Positions 31,912 through 39,433 of a stretch of DNA of 39,433 nt are shown here, in pieces. Below the pieces are notes generated by a model, which did not search any database, had not been told where the DNA came from, and worked only from the letters and a program-made list of their open reading frames with translations. Source of the DNA: an uncultured Rhodospirillales bacterium. Lineage in GTDB: Bacteria; Pseudomonadota; Alphaproteobacteria; Acetobacterales; Acetobacteraceae. The number at the start of each line of letters is the position of its first letter. Position 1 is the stretch's first letter. The stretch lies in NCBI GenBank assembly GCA_903845065.1, contig CAIMWH010000076.1, positions 1 through 39,433 of the forward strand, read 5' to 3'. Made by a program: the position numbers and the translations under genes.

Positions 31912-34326
31912 CTACGGCACCACCCGAATTGCGCGTGACACCACGGCCCCGCCCAGCACATCGCGCACCGTGACGGTCCAAACCCCCGCCGGATCATTGA
32001 GCGCGAACGGCACCGCCCACGCCTCCGCCACCCCGCGCAGCAGCGCATTACCCGAATAAAGCGCCACCGCCCGCCCGGCCGGATCGCGCACTGCCACATT
32101 GAACACGCTCACCGCCGCCGGCGTCGGCCCCTCCAGGCCCAGCCGCAGCCGCGCCGTCTCGCCCAACCGCACCGTCTCCGGCGCCTCCAGCGTCGGCCCA
32201 GGGGGAATTTCGGGCGCGATAGCGAACACCGCGGGCCCATCGCCATCGAGCGGAAACACCAGCCGATCCGCCCGCTGCCACGGCCCCGCCCCACGGATAT
32301 CGCGCACGAACGCCGCCGCCGGCAGCACCATTTCGCGCGCCCCGCCCAGCACCCGGGGATTGCCCTCCCCGTTCGCCAATGCCACCAGCGCCACCCGCCC
32401 GTTCATCCGATGCGCCACCACCGGCGCCGCCAGCGCATTCACCGCAACCGGCGTCGGATGCCCCGCCGCGCCCTCGAACGCCGCCGCCAGCACCGCCCGC
32501 CGCCCCTGCGCCGGCAACGCCCGCACCACCCCTTCCGCCAGCGCCGGCCCCACCCGCCGCCGCAAATCGCCGTCGAAAACCCCGACCGCCCCATCCGCCA
32601 CCACCGCCCCGCCGCCCTGGGCAAACCGCGTGATCGCCCCCGCCGCCGCATCCCCCAACGCCGGTACCAGCGGCAGCACCAACATCCGCACGCCCTGCCC
32701 CGCCAGCCCGCCCGCCGCGATCTCCTCCTCCGTCACCCAGCGCGGCGACAGCCCCAGCGCAGCCAGGTCCGCCGCCGCCGCCCGCATCGCCACCCGCACC
32801 GGCGTATCCCCGTTCTCGGTCTCCGCCGTCCGCCGCGTCCAGGCGTCCCCCTCCGCCCGATGCGCCAGCAGCCAGTCGATGCGAAAACTCGCCGGCGAAT
32901 ACAACACCGCCACCTCGGCCGGCGCCGGCGGGCTGGCGATCAGCAACGCCCCAAGCCCATCGCGCAACGCCCCGAACAGCGCGCCATTCGCCACGGCCCA
33001 CGGCCCCGGCGCCCCATCGGCGCCCACCATCCCGCCCGCCTCGTCCCACAGCAGCGCCGCACGGCTGCCCTTCAACACCGCCCGCCACAACTGCCGCTGC
33101 TCCAGCGGCCCACCCCCGCCCAGCGTCAGCAGCGTGACCAGCCCCGGGTTCACCGCCTGCGCGATCTCCACATTCGGCCCGTTCTCATAGATCTCCATGA
33201 GATCCACCGCCGGCGCCAGCAGCGCGTAATCCCAGCCGCCCCACCCCGCCACCTGCCCGCCCTCGATCCCCGCCAGCGCCGCCGGGTCCACCCGATGCAC
33301 CGCATCCCGCCCCGCCGCGATCGCCCGCGCGAAACTGAAATCCATGAACCGCTTATGATCATTCCACGCGGCATAGTTCCCATCCGTGCGCGCCATCGCC
33401 GCCGTGGTGCCCTCCGGCTCCACGGCATCCCAATCGGCGAACCCGCTCCCCCACGCCGCATTCAGCGCCGCCACCGAGGCATAGCGCCCGCGCAACCACT
33501 CACGGAACGCCGCCAGCGCCACCGGCGCCCGATCGAAATCCCAATTCGCCGCCAGGTCCGCGATCCCCACCTCGTCGCCGAGCGAATAGTACAGCGGCCG
33601 ATAATCCGCATGCGCCCGCACGGTATCCTCCAACCGCCCGACGACCCGCCCCAGCCACACCGGGTCCTCCAGGCTCGGCTCCCGGATAAACACCGTCGGA
33701 TCGGCCGGATTGGCCTGGTGCAACCGCTGCGCCTCGATGAAGCGGAAATGCACCTCCACCGGATGCTCCGGCGTCCAGATGTGGTAGGCCGAATAGAAAT
33801 CCGTCGCGATATTCTCCACATACCAGCGCTGGTCCGCCGCCAGGTACGGCGCGATCCGCCCCGCCACATCGGCCCGCGTGAACGGCACACGGAACCCCAG
33901 CACCTTCATCGCGTCCACGCCCATGCCGCGCAGCACCGCCAGCCGCGCCCCGGCGTGCTCCTGGTACATGATGACGTGGAAATCGTCCCAATACCCCAGC
34001 CCCGGCCGCGCCACGAAATTGCCGCTCGCCCCCGCCGCCCCCAGCGTCACCCGCACCGTGTTCAGCATCGCCCGCGCCCGCCCGGCCTCCAGCCGCACCG
34101 GCAGCGCCGACACCCCATCGAGCACCACCTCCCCCGACGTCCGACTCACCAGCCGCCCGAGACTATCCGTCCATTCAACCGTGAAATTCTCCCGCCCACC
34201 CCGCGCGGGTTCGATGACATAGCGCCCCTCGACGCTCCCGGCCCGCTCCACCGCAGCCGGCAACTCCAGCCGGTCCGCCCGCGCCGCCCCCGCCACCAGC
34301 ACCAAAGCCGCGACGAGTGCGCGCAT
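31912..34326 (-). CDS. Exported GH42-like (beta-galactosidase-type) protein, possibly inactive
   Basis: An 804-residue exported protein with a signal peptide MRALVAALVLVAGAARA. The TIM-barrel region resembles GH42 beta-galactosidases: YYSLGDEVG (E252 in the acid/base position, where GH42 usually has N-E), FREWLRGRYASVAALNAAWG and the AVDLMEIYENGPN strand. Where GH42 enzymes usually carry the nucleophile Glu, this sequence reads LVTLLTLGGGGPLE, with no Glu in register by eye. A glutamine-amidotransferase-like middle domain and a C-terminal beta-sandwich follow. The start lies 2 bases after the hpnN stop, so it is cotranscribed with that hopanoid transporter. A role on hopanoid- or envelope-linked sugars is inference. 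Confidence 0.78.
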   Translation of the reverse strand: MRALVAALVLVAGAARADRLELPAAVERAGSVEGRYVIEPARGGRENFTVEWTDSLGRLVSRTSGEVVLDGVSALPVRLEAGRARAMLNTVRVTLGAAGASGNFVARPGLGYWDDFHVIMYQEHAGARLAVLRGMGVDAMKVLGFRVPFTRADVAGRIAPYLAADQRWYVENIATDFYSAYHIWTPEHPVEVHFRFIEAQRLHQANPADPTVFIREPSLEDPVWLGRVVGRLEDTVRAHADYRPLYYSLGDEVGIADLAANWDFDRAPVALAAFREWLRGRYASVAALNAAWGSGFADWDAVEPEGTTAAMARTDGNYAAWNDHKRFMDFSFARAIAAGRDAVHRVDPAALAGIEGGQVAGWGGWDYALLAPAVDLMEIYENGPNVEIAQAVNPGLVTLLTLGGGGPLEQRQLWRAVLKGSRAALLWDEAGGMVGADGAPGPWAVANGALFGALRDGLGALLIASPPAPAEVAVLYSPASFRIDWLLAHRAEGDAWTRRTAETENGDTPVRVAMRAAAADLAALGLSPRWVTEEEIAAGGLAGQGVRMLVLPLVPALGDAAAGAITRFAQGGGAVVADGAVGVFDGDLRRRVGPALAEGVVRALPAQGRRAVLAAAFEGAAGHPTPVAVNALAAPVVAHRMNGRVALVALANGEGNPRVLGGAREMVLPAAAFVRDIRGAGPWQRADRLVFPLDGDGPAVFAIAPEIPPGPTLEAPETVRLGETARLRLGLEGPTPAAVSVFNVAVRDPAGRAVALYSGNALLRGVAEAWAVPFALNDPAGVWTVTVRDVLGGAVVSRAIRVVP

Positions 34327-34328
34327 AT

Positions 34329-36908
34329 TCAGGTCTCCCGCATCAATGTTCGCAACAGCGTCGGCAGAAACAGCAGCGTCACCGTCAAAGTGGCGCCCAG
34401 GCTCAGCAGCAGCAACGCCCCCATGCTCGCCGTGCCCGGATGATGGCTCAACGCGAGGGACCCGAACGCCGTGGCCGTGGTCAACGCCGAGAACAATATC
34501 GCCCGCGCCGTCGCCGTGCCCAGGAACCGCGGATGCCCGGAACGCCAGTTCATCACGAAATAGATATTGAACGACACCCCAACGCCCTGCAACAACGGCA
34601 GCGCGATGATGTTGGCGAAGTTCAATGACATCCCCAGCAGCACCGCCACCATCACCGCCAGCAGCGCCGACAGCGCCAGCGCCAGCAGCACGATCAGCAC
34701 ATCCAGCGTCCGCCGCAGGATCACCGCCAGCAGGATCGTGATCGCGATCACCGCCCCCAGCGCCGCATTGCGAAACGCCCGCACGATGGTATCCGCCGTC
34801 GCCACGATCTGCACCGCGGACCCGCCGGCCTCCGGCGCCACCGCCTGCACATCGGCCACAAACGCATGCAGCCCCTCCGTCCCCACCACATCGGCGGCCG
34901 GCGAAACCAGCACCCGCACCCGCCCATCCGGCAGCTTCCAGTCCCGCGCGATCTCCGCCGGCACCGCCGACGCCGCCACCGGCCCCGCCGCCAGGCCGGT
35001 GCGCAACCGATCGAGCTGCAACGGCAAAAACCGCGTCAGCGCCGCATTGGCCGCCATCAGTACCCCATCCGGCGCCACCGCCAGCGCCTTCAAATCCCCG
35101 GCGATGTCCAGCAGCGGATCGCCCGGCTTGATCTTCGGCGCCGCATGCTCGATCTGCTTGAGCGCCGCCGTCGCCGCCAGCCGCAAATCCCCCGGCGTCA
35201 CCGGCGCCGCCGGCGTGCGCGGCGTCAACGAGGCCCGCAACAGCCCCGCCGCATCGGCAATCGCCTCCAGCTTGCCCGCCTGACCCTCCGGCACAAAGCT
35301 CGACAGCGTCACCACCTCGCCCACCGTCTTCAGCTTGCCGATCCGCTCCGCCAACGCATCCGCCGCCGCCTGCGAGGGCGCCACGATATCGATGCTGTAC
35401 GGATTGGTCAGCGGCGAGGCCGCCAGGTCCGCCAGCGTCGTCATCGCCTCCGTCGTCGGGTCCTTGGTGTGCAGCGGATCGCTGTCGAACCGCAGCCGCG
35501 GCACCATCGCCCCCGCCACCACCAGCAACACCGCGAAGCCACCCAGCACCGCCCAGCGCCGCCGATACAGCCGGCTCTCCAGCCACGCCCCCGCCGCCAG
35601 CCCGATCGGCGCCCGATCCGCGCGCGGATGCGTCAACGCCAGCAGCGCCGGCAAAAACGTCAACGTGCACACCAGCGCCACGATCATGCCGAACCCGGCG
35701 ATCAGCCCCAGCTCCGCCACCCCGCGAAAATCCGTCGGCGCGAATGCCAGGAACCCCGCCGCCGCCGCCGTCGCCGAAACCAGGATCGGCGGCCCCGCCT
35801 TCGCCGCCGTCGCCGCGATCGCCTCCGCGATATCCCCCGCCTGCCGCTGCTCCCGCGCCCGCACGCAGAACTGGATCGCCAGGTCCACCGCGATCCCCAC
35901 GAACAGCACCGCGAAGGCCACCGAAATCAAATTCAACGTCCCGATCGCCAGCGCCGCGAACCCGGTCGTCACACTCAGCCCCAGCCCCAGCGTGGCGATA
36001 ATCGGCACGATCAACCGCCAGCTTCGCACCGCCAGCACCAGCCACAGCACCACCAGCAGCACGCTCGCCACCGCCCCCGCCAGCGCCCCCTCGGCCACCG
36101 TCGCGAACTCCTCGTCCTGCAACGCCACCGCGCCCGTCAGCCGCACATGCGCGCTGCCATCCCTCACGAACTCCAGCCCCGCCGCCGCCCGCCTCACCGC
36201 CTCGCCCGCCGCCGCCCCCGGCTCCAGTGCCGTCAAATCGAGCTTCGCCTGCGCCAGCACAAAGCGGAACTTCCCAGCCTTCTCCGCCAATCCGCCGCCC
36301 AGCAGGGACTGCCAGGACAACGGCCGCGCCCGCCCCGCCGCCGCATCCGCCAACGCCACATGAAAACGCCGCATCGGCCCGGCGAACGGCGCCAGGTCCG
36401 CGTCATGCTCCGCCCCCATCGCCAACAGCGACAGCGCCGCGAACAACCCCCGCGCCGAAGGATCGGCCACCAGCTGCCCGAGGAACGGCTGCGCATCGAT
36501 GGTATGATCGAGCAAATCCTGCAACTCGCGCTGATCGAGAAACAGCAGCCCATTGGCCTCCAGATACGGCGCGGCATCCGGCCGCCGCACATAGGCGAAA
36601 TGCGCCGTATCCTTCGCCATCGCCGCCTCCAGCCCCGCCGCCGTCGCATCCGCCGCCTCCGGCGTATCGGCATCCACCACCGCCACCAGCATGTCGCGAA
36701 ACTGCGGAAAATCCCGGTCGAACGCCACCGCCCGCTGCCGCCACGGCAAGTCGGCGGCAAACAGCGCATCGGTATCGGTGGTCACCCCAAGCCGGAACCA
36801 GGCCAACCCGGCGGACAACATCGCCAGCAACACCCCGGCCAGCACCACGCGCGTGGCGTGCCGGCGGCACCAGTCGGCCACGGAGGCGAGCAGATATGAG
36901 AGAGTCAT
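34329..36908 (-). CDS. hpnN: Hopanoid-associated RND transporter HpnN
   Basis: HpnN is an inner-membrane RND-family (MMPL-like) transporter needed to move hopanoids to the outer membrane in hopanoid-making bacteria. The 859-residue length fits. Twelve helices fall into two groups of six (one begins VLLVVLWLVLAVRS, the other LGAVIAITILLAVIL), each preceded by a large periplasmic loop. The N-terminus MTLSYLLASVADWCRRHATR and LGVTTDTDALFAADLPWRQR match the family. No other hopanoid gene lies in the window, so the gene is separate from any main hpn cluster. The GH42-like gene follows after 2 bases. Confidence 0.9.
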   Translation of the reverse strand: MTLSYLLASVADWCRRHATRVVLAGVLLAMLSAGLAWFRLGVTTDTDALFAADLPWRQRAVAFDRDFPQFRDMLVAVVDADTPEAADATAAGLEAAMAKDTAHFAYVRRPDAAPYLEANGLLFLDQRELQDLLDHTIDAQPFLGQLVADPSARGLFAALSLLAMGAEHDADLAPFAGPMRRFHVALADAAAGRARPLSWQSLLGGGLAEKAGKFRFVLAQAKLDLTALEPGAAAGEAVRRAAAGLEFVRDGSAHVRLTGAVALQDEEFATVAEGALAGAVASVLLVVLWLVLAVRSWRLIVPIIATLGLGLSVTTGFAALAIGTLNLISVAFAVLFVGIAVDLAIQFCVRAREQRQAGDIAEAIAATAAKAGPPILVSATAAAAGFLAFAPTDFRGVAELGLIAGFGMIVALVCTLTFLPALLALTHPRADRAPIGLAAGAWLESRLYRRRWAVLGGFAVLLVVAGAMVPRLRFDSDPLHTKDPTTEAMTTLADLAASPLTNPYSIDIVAPSQAAADALAERIGKLKTVGEVVTLSSFVPEGQAGKLEAIADAAGLLRASLTPRTPAAPVTPGDLRLAATAALKQIEHAAPKIKPGDPLLDIAGDLKALAVAPDGVLMAANAALTRFLPLQLDRLRTGLAAGPVAASAVPAEIARDWKLPDGRVRVLVSPAADVVGTEGLHAFVADVQAVAPEAGGSAVQIVATADTIVRAFRNAALGAVIAITILLAVILRRTLDVLIVLLALALSALLAVMVAVLLGMSLNFANIIALPLLQGVGVSFNIYFVMNWRSGHPRFLGTATARAILFSALTTATAFGSLALSHHPGTASMGALLLLSLGATLTVTLLFLPTLLRTLMRET

Positions 36909-37022
36909 ACGCCCCGATTACTCCCCCCCCGCCGCGTCGTCCAATAACCTCGCGGTAATCCGCCAGGCTTTGACGAAACCCCGTCCCCGCGCCAAAACCC
37001 CACCAACCCCGGAGAGCACACC

Positions 37023-38138
37023 ATGCCCCAACGCACCCGCCCCCCCTTCCGCGCCGACCACGTCGGCTCCCTCCTGCGCCCCGTCGCCCTCCGCGAGGCC
37101 CGCGCCGCCCACGCCACCGGCGCCCTCCCCGCCGACGCCTTGCGCGCCATCGAGGACACCCACATCGCCGCCGCCATCGCCAAACAGGAAAGCATCGGCC
37201 TGCGCGCCGCCACCGACGGCGAATACCGCCGTGCCTACTGGCACTACGATTTCGTCGCCGGCCTCGAAGGCGCCGAGCTCTACGTCCCCGAAAACAAGGT
37301 CGAATTCAAAGGCGGCGTCCTGCTGCAACACCGCCTGCGCGTGAACGGCCGCATCGCCTGGAAACAGCCGGTCTTCATCGAGGACTACAAATACACCGCC
37401 TCGAAAGTCACCACCGCCGTCGCCAAGCAGACCATCCCGAGCCCCTCCGTCCTGCACTTCCGCGGCGGCCGCTCCTCCATCGACCGCACCGTCTACCCGG
37501 ACCTCGGCCAGTTCTTTGACGACCTCGGCACAGCCTACCACCACGCCGTGCAGTCCTTCGCCACCGCCGGCTGCCGCTACCTCCAGCTCGACGAAGTCAA
37601 CATCGCCTACCTCTGCGACCCCGAACAAATCGCCGCCCTCAAGGAACGCGGTGACTACGTCGACGGGCTGCTCGACATCTATGCCACCCTCATCAACCGC
37701 GCCATTGACGGCCGCCCCGCCGACATGGCCGTCTCCATGCACCTCTGCCGCGGCAACTTCCGCTCCACCTTCGTCGCCTCCGGCGGCTACGAACCGGTCG
37801 CCGAAACCCTGTTCAACCGCATCAACGTCGATGCCTACTTCATGGAATGGGACAACGAACGCGCCGGCGGCTTCGAGCCCCTCCGCTTCGTCCCCAAAGG
37901 CCACAAACTCGTCGTCCTCGGCCTGGTCACCAGCAAAACCGGCCAACTCGAAACCAAAGACACCCTCAAACGCCGCATCGACGAAGCCGCCAAATACGTC
38001 CCCCTCGAACAACTCGCCCTCAGCCCCCAATGCGGCTTCGCCAGCACCGAAGAAGGCAACCTCCTCACCGAAGATGACCAGTGGCGCAAACTGGAACTCT
38101 GCGTAGAAGTCGCAAGAGAAGTCTGGGGCAGCGTCTAA
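37023..38138 (+). CDS. Cobalamin-independent methionine synthase-like protein (MetE C-terminal family)
   Basis: A 371-residue single-domain relative of the MetE catalytic barrel (YxjG/YxjH-like), about half the size of full MetE. The zinc-thiolate set is complete: His and Cys in SMHLCRGNF, Glu in AYFMEWD and Cys in LSPQCGFAS. Other family marks are FRADHVGSLLRP at the N-terminus and YLQLDEVN. Such proteins transfer a methyl group to homocysteine or related thiols; the methyl donor may differ from the folate used by MetE. The start has GGAGAG about 7 bases upstream. It stands alone, with no visible SAM or cobalamin riboswitch in the 114-base upstream gap. Confidence 0.9.
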   Translation: MPQRTRPPFRADHVGSLLRPVALREARAAHATGALPADALRAIEDTHIAAAIAKQESIGLRAATDGEYRRAYWHYDFVAGLEGAELYVPENKVEFKGGVLLQHRLRVNGRIAWKQPVFIEDYKYTASKVTTAVAKQTIPSPSVLHFRGGRSSIDRTVYPDLGQFFDDLGTAYHHAVQSFATAGCRYLQLDEVNIAYLCDPEQIAALKERGDYVDGLLDIYATLINRAIDGRPADMAVSMHLCRGNFRSTFVASGGYEPVAETLFNRINVDAYFMEWDNERAGGFEPLRFVPKGHKLVVLGLVTSKTGQLETKDTLKRRIDEAAKYVPLEQLALSPQCGFASTEEGNLLTEDDQWRKLELCVEVAREVWGSV

Positions 38139-38146
38139 CCCACTCC

Positions 38147-38172
38147 CCCCCTCCCGGCCTTCCGGGAGGGGG
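38147..38172. terminator. GC-rich hairpin between convergent genes
   Basis: CCCCCTCCCGG (38147-38157) pairs perfectly with CCGGGAGGGGG (38162-38172) around a CCTT loop. It lies 8 bases after the methionine-synthase-like stop and 32 bases from the convergent pobA stop. There is no T-run on either strand, so it may work as a bidirectional stem with help from Rho or as an RNA 3'-end stabiliser. Confidence 0.55.
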
Positions 38173-38204
38173 CCGGGGGGCGGGCGCTTCCACCGCACAA
38201 TCCC

Positions 38205-39395
38205 TCAAAGCAACGGCAACCCCACATACTGCTCCGCGATCGTCGTCATCCCCGCCCGCGATGACGTCAAATAATCCAACTCCGCCGTCTGCATCCGCGC
38301 CTCGAACGCCGAATGGCTATCAAACCGATGCATCAGCGTCGTCAGCCACCACGAGAACCGCTCGGCCTTCCACACCCGCCGCAACGCCGTCGCCGAATAC
38401 GCATCGAGCCCCACCATGCTCCCCCGCCGGTACCATTCCACCAGCCCGCCGGCCAAAACATGCACATCGGCGAACGCGAGGTTCAGCCCCTTCGCCCCGG
38501 TCGGCGGCACGATATGCGCGGCGTCGCCTGCCAGAAACAGCCGCCCATGCCGCATCGGCTCGGCCACGAAACTCCTGAGCGGCGTCACCCCCTTCTGGAA
38601 AATCGGCCCCCGCGTCAGCGCAAACCCCGCATCATCCGCCAGCCGCGTCTCCAACTCCCCCCAGATCCGCGCATCCGGCCAGGCCGCCACATCCTCATCC
38701 GGCGCACACTGCAAATACAGCCGGCTCACCGTCGGCGAGCGCATGCTCAGCAGCGCGAACCCATTGGCATGGCTCGCATAAACCAACTCATGGCTGGCCG
38801 GCGCCGCCTCCGCCAATATCCCCAGCCACCCAAACGGATACACCCGCTCGAACACCCGCATCACGTCGGCCGGCATGCTCGCCCGGCTGATCCCATGAAA
38901 CCCGTCGCACCCCGCGACAAAATCGCACGCGATGCTCTTCTCCACCCCCGCATGGCGAAACCGTATCACCGGCCGCGCCCCGTCGATCCCCTCGATCGCC
39001 GAGGCCTGCGCCCCGAAATACAGCGGCAACCCATCCGCCACCCGCGCCGCGATCAAGTCCTTCACCACCTCCTGCTGCCCGTAAACCCGAACCTGCCGCC
39101 CGCCCGACAACTCCGTCAGCGGAATCCGATGACTGCGCCCATCGAACCGCAACACGATCCCCTCGTGCAGCAGTCCCTCGCGATCCATCCGCGCCCCCAC
39201 CCCGGCATCGCGCATCTGCTGGCAGGCATCGTGCTCCATCAGCCCCGCCCGCACCCGCTGCTCCACGTATGCGCGGGATTGCGCCTCGATCACCACGCTG
39301 TCGATGCCCTGCAACTGCAACACCCGCGCCAGCAACAACCCCGCCGGCCCGGCCCCGATAATCCCCACCTGGGTGCGCAAATCAGCCTCGGACAT
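38205..39395 (-). CDS. pobA: 4-hydroxybenzoate 3-monooxygenase
   Basis: PobA hydroxylates 4-hydroxybenzoate to protocatechuate using FAD, NAD(P)H and oxygen, at the entry to the beta-ketoadipate route. The 396-residue length fits the family (about 390). Visible motifs are the FAD loop VGIIGAGPAGLLLARVL, QRVRAGLMEHDACQQM with the substrate/cofactor loop, the DG motif GCDGFHGISR and the second FAD motif LFLAGDAAHIVPPTGAKGLN. I chose the ATG at 39395 (MSEADLRTQ), which has GGGGGAA about 6 bases upstream; the upstream in-frame start adds ten basic residues unlike the family. No pobR regulator or protocatechuate genes are in view. Confidence 0.95.
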   Translation of the reverse strand: MSEADLRTQVGIIGAGPAGLLLARVLQLQGIDSVVIEAQSRAYVEQRVRAGLMEHDACQQMRDAGVGARMDREGLLHEGIVLRFDGRSHRIPLTELSGGRQVRVYGQQEVVKDLIAARVADGLPLYFGAQASAIEGIDGARPVIRFRHAGVEKSIACDFVAGCDGFHGISRASMPADVMRVFERVYPFGWLGILAEAAPASHELVYASHANGFALLSMRSPTVSRLYLQCAPDEDVAAWPDARIWGELETRLADDAGFALTRGPIFQKGVTPLRSFVAEPMRHGRLFLAGDAAHIVPPTGAKGLNLAFADVHVLAGGLVEWYRRGSMVGLDAYSATALRRVWKAERFSWWLTTLMHRFDSHSAFEARMQTAELDYLTSSRAGMTTIAEQYVGLPLL

Positions 39396-39433
39396 GAAAT
39401 TCCCCCGCGTCGTTCTTCTTGCCATCCTTAAAA

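Noticed and set aside
34327-36045. An in-frame extension of the GH42-like gene into hpnN
   Set aside because: The extension lies in another frame of hpnN, is Gly/Ala-rich noise, and the signal peptide at 34326 marks the true start.

Overview
The window reads as a chromosomal segment of a high-GC alphaproteobacterium, most likely of the Acetobacteraceae/Rhodospirillales type. The basis is the order zapE-mdh-sucC, the mutS-glnD pair, an HpnN-type hopanoid transporter, a malic enzyme fused to a phosphotransacetylase-like domain, and very strong GC bias at third codon positions. That bias produces long spurious antisense reading frames. This placement is inference; no rRNA gene is present. No insertion sequence, phage gene, integron or CRISPR array was seen, and no gene-free stretch exceeds 300 bases.

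Layout. Positions 1-3416 (minus strand) hold a TCA-cycle block: zapE, mdh and the start of sucC, which runs off the left edge. Positions 3488-9106 hold an NTF2-like protein, a RutE-like nitroreductase coupled to a NifU-type Fe-S protein, a secreted 5'-nucleotidase, an MFS transporter and an inositol-phosphatase-family enzyme. Two complex inverted-repeat elements lie between convergent genes here (3905-4064 and 6921-7165).

Positions 9169-15859 are the most interesting part: an ECF sigma factor RpoE with its zinc/cupin anti-sigma ChrR, the singlet-oxygen response pair known from Rhodobacter. They head a six-gene operon in which every gene overlaps the next: rpoE, chrR, an alpha/beta hydrolase, a DUF1295 membrane protein, a cyclopropane-fatty-acid-synthase-family methyltransferase and a small unknown membrane protein. 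A flavin amine-oxidase-like enzyme and a DUF1365 protein are transcribed divergently. The 120-base intergenic region carries two back-to-back promoter-like sites of the same form, T(G/C)ATCC, 18 bases, TAT(A/C)GG, so both arms look autoregulated by RpoE. The gene set suggests a membrane-lipid modification module (methylated or furan-type fatty acids) switched on by singlet oxygen.

Positions 15813-17347 (minus) encode PssA and Psd for phosphatidylethanolamine synthesis; pssA overlaps the end of the stress operon tail to tail. Positions 17432-20606 hold a small unknown protein, a LysM/Ig-like cell-envelope protein, a cytochrome b561-type protein, a LOG-family protein and tRNA-Pro(CGG). Positions 20718-25630 (minus) hold a degenerate stand-alone receiver domain, a SapC-family protein, and the maeB-cinA-like-fkbM set.

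Positions 25751-31910 (plus) encode MutS, GlnD and a proline-rich exported protein. Positions 31912-36908 (minus) encode HpnN followed by a secreted GH42-like protein. The window ends with a MetE-like methyltransferase (37023-38138) and PobA (38205-39395, minus). Membrane-lipid work recurs across the window: fatty-acid modification, phosphatidylethanolamine synthesis and hopanoid transport.
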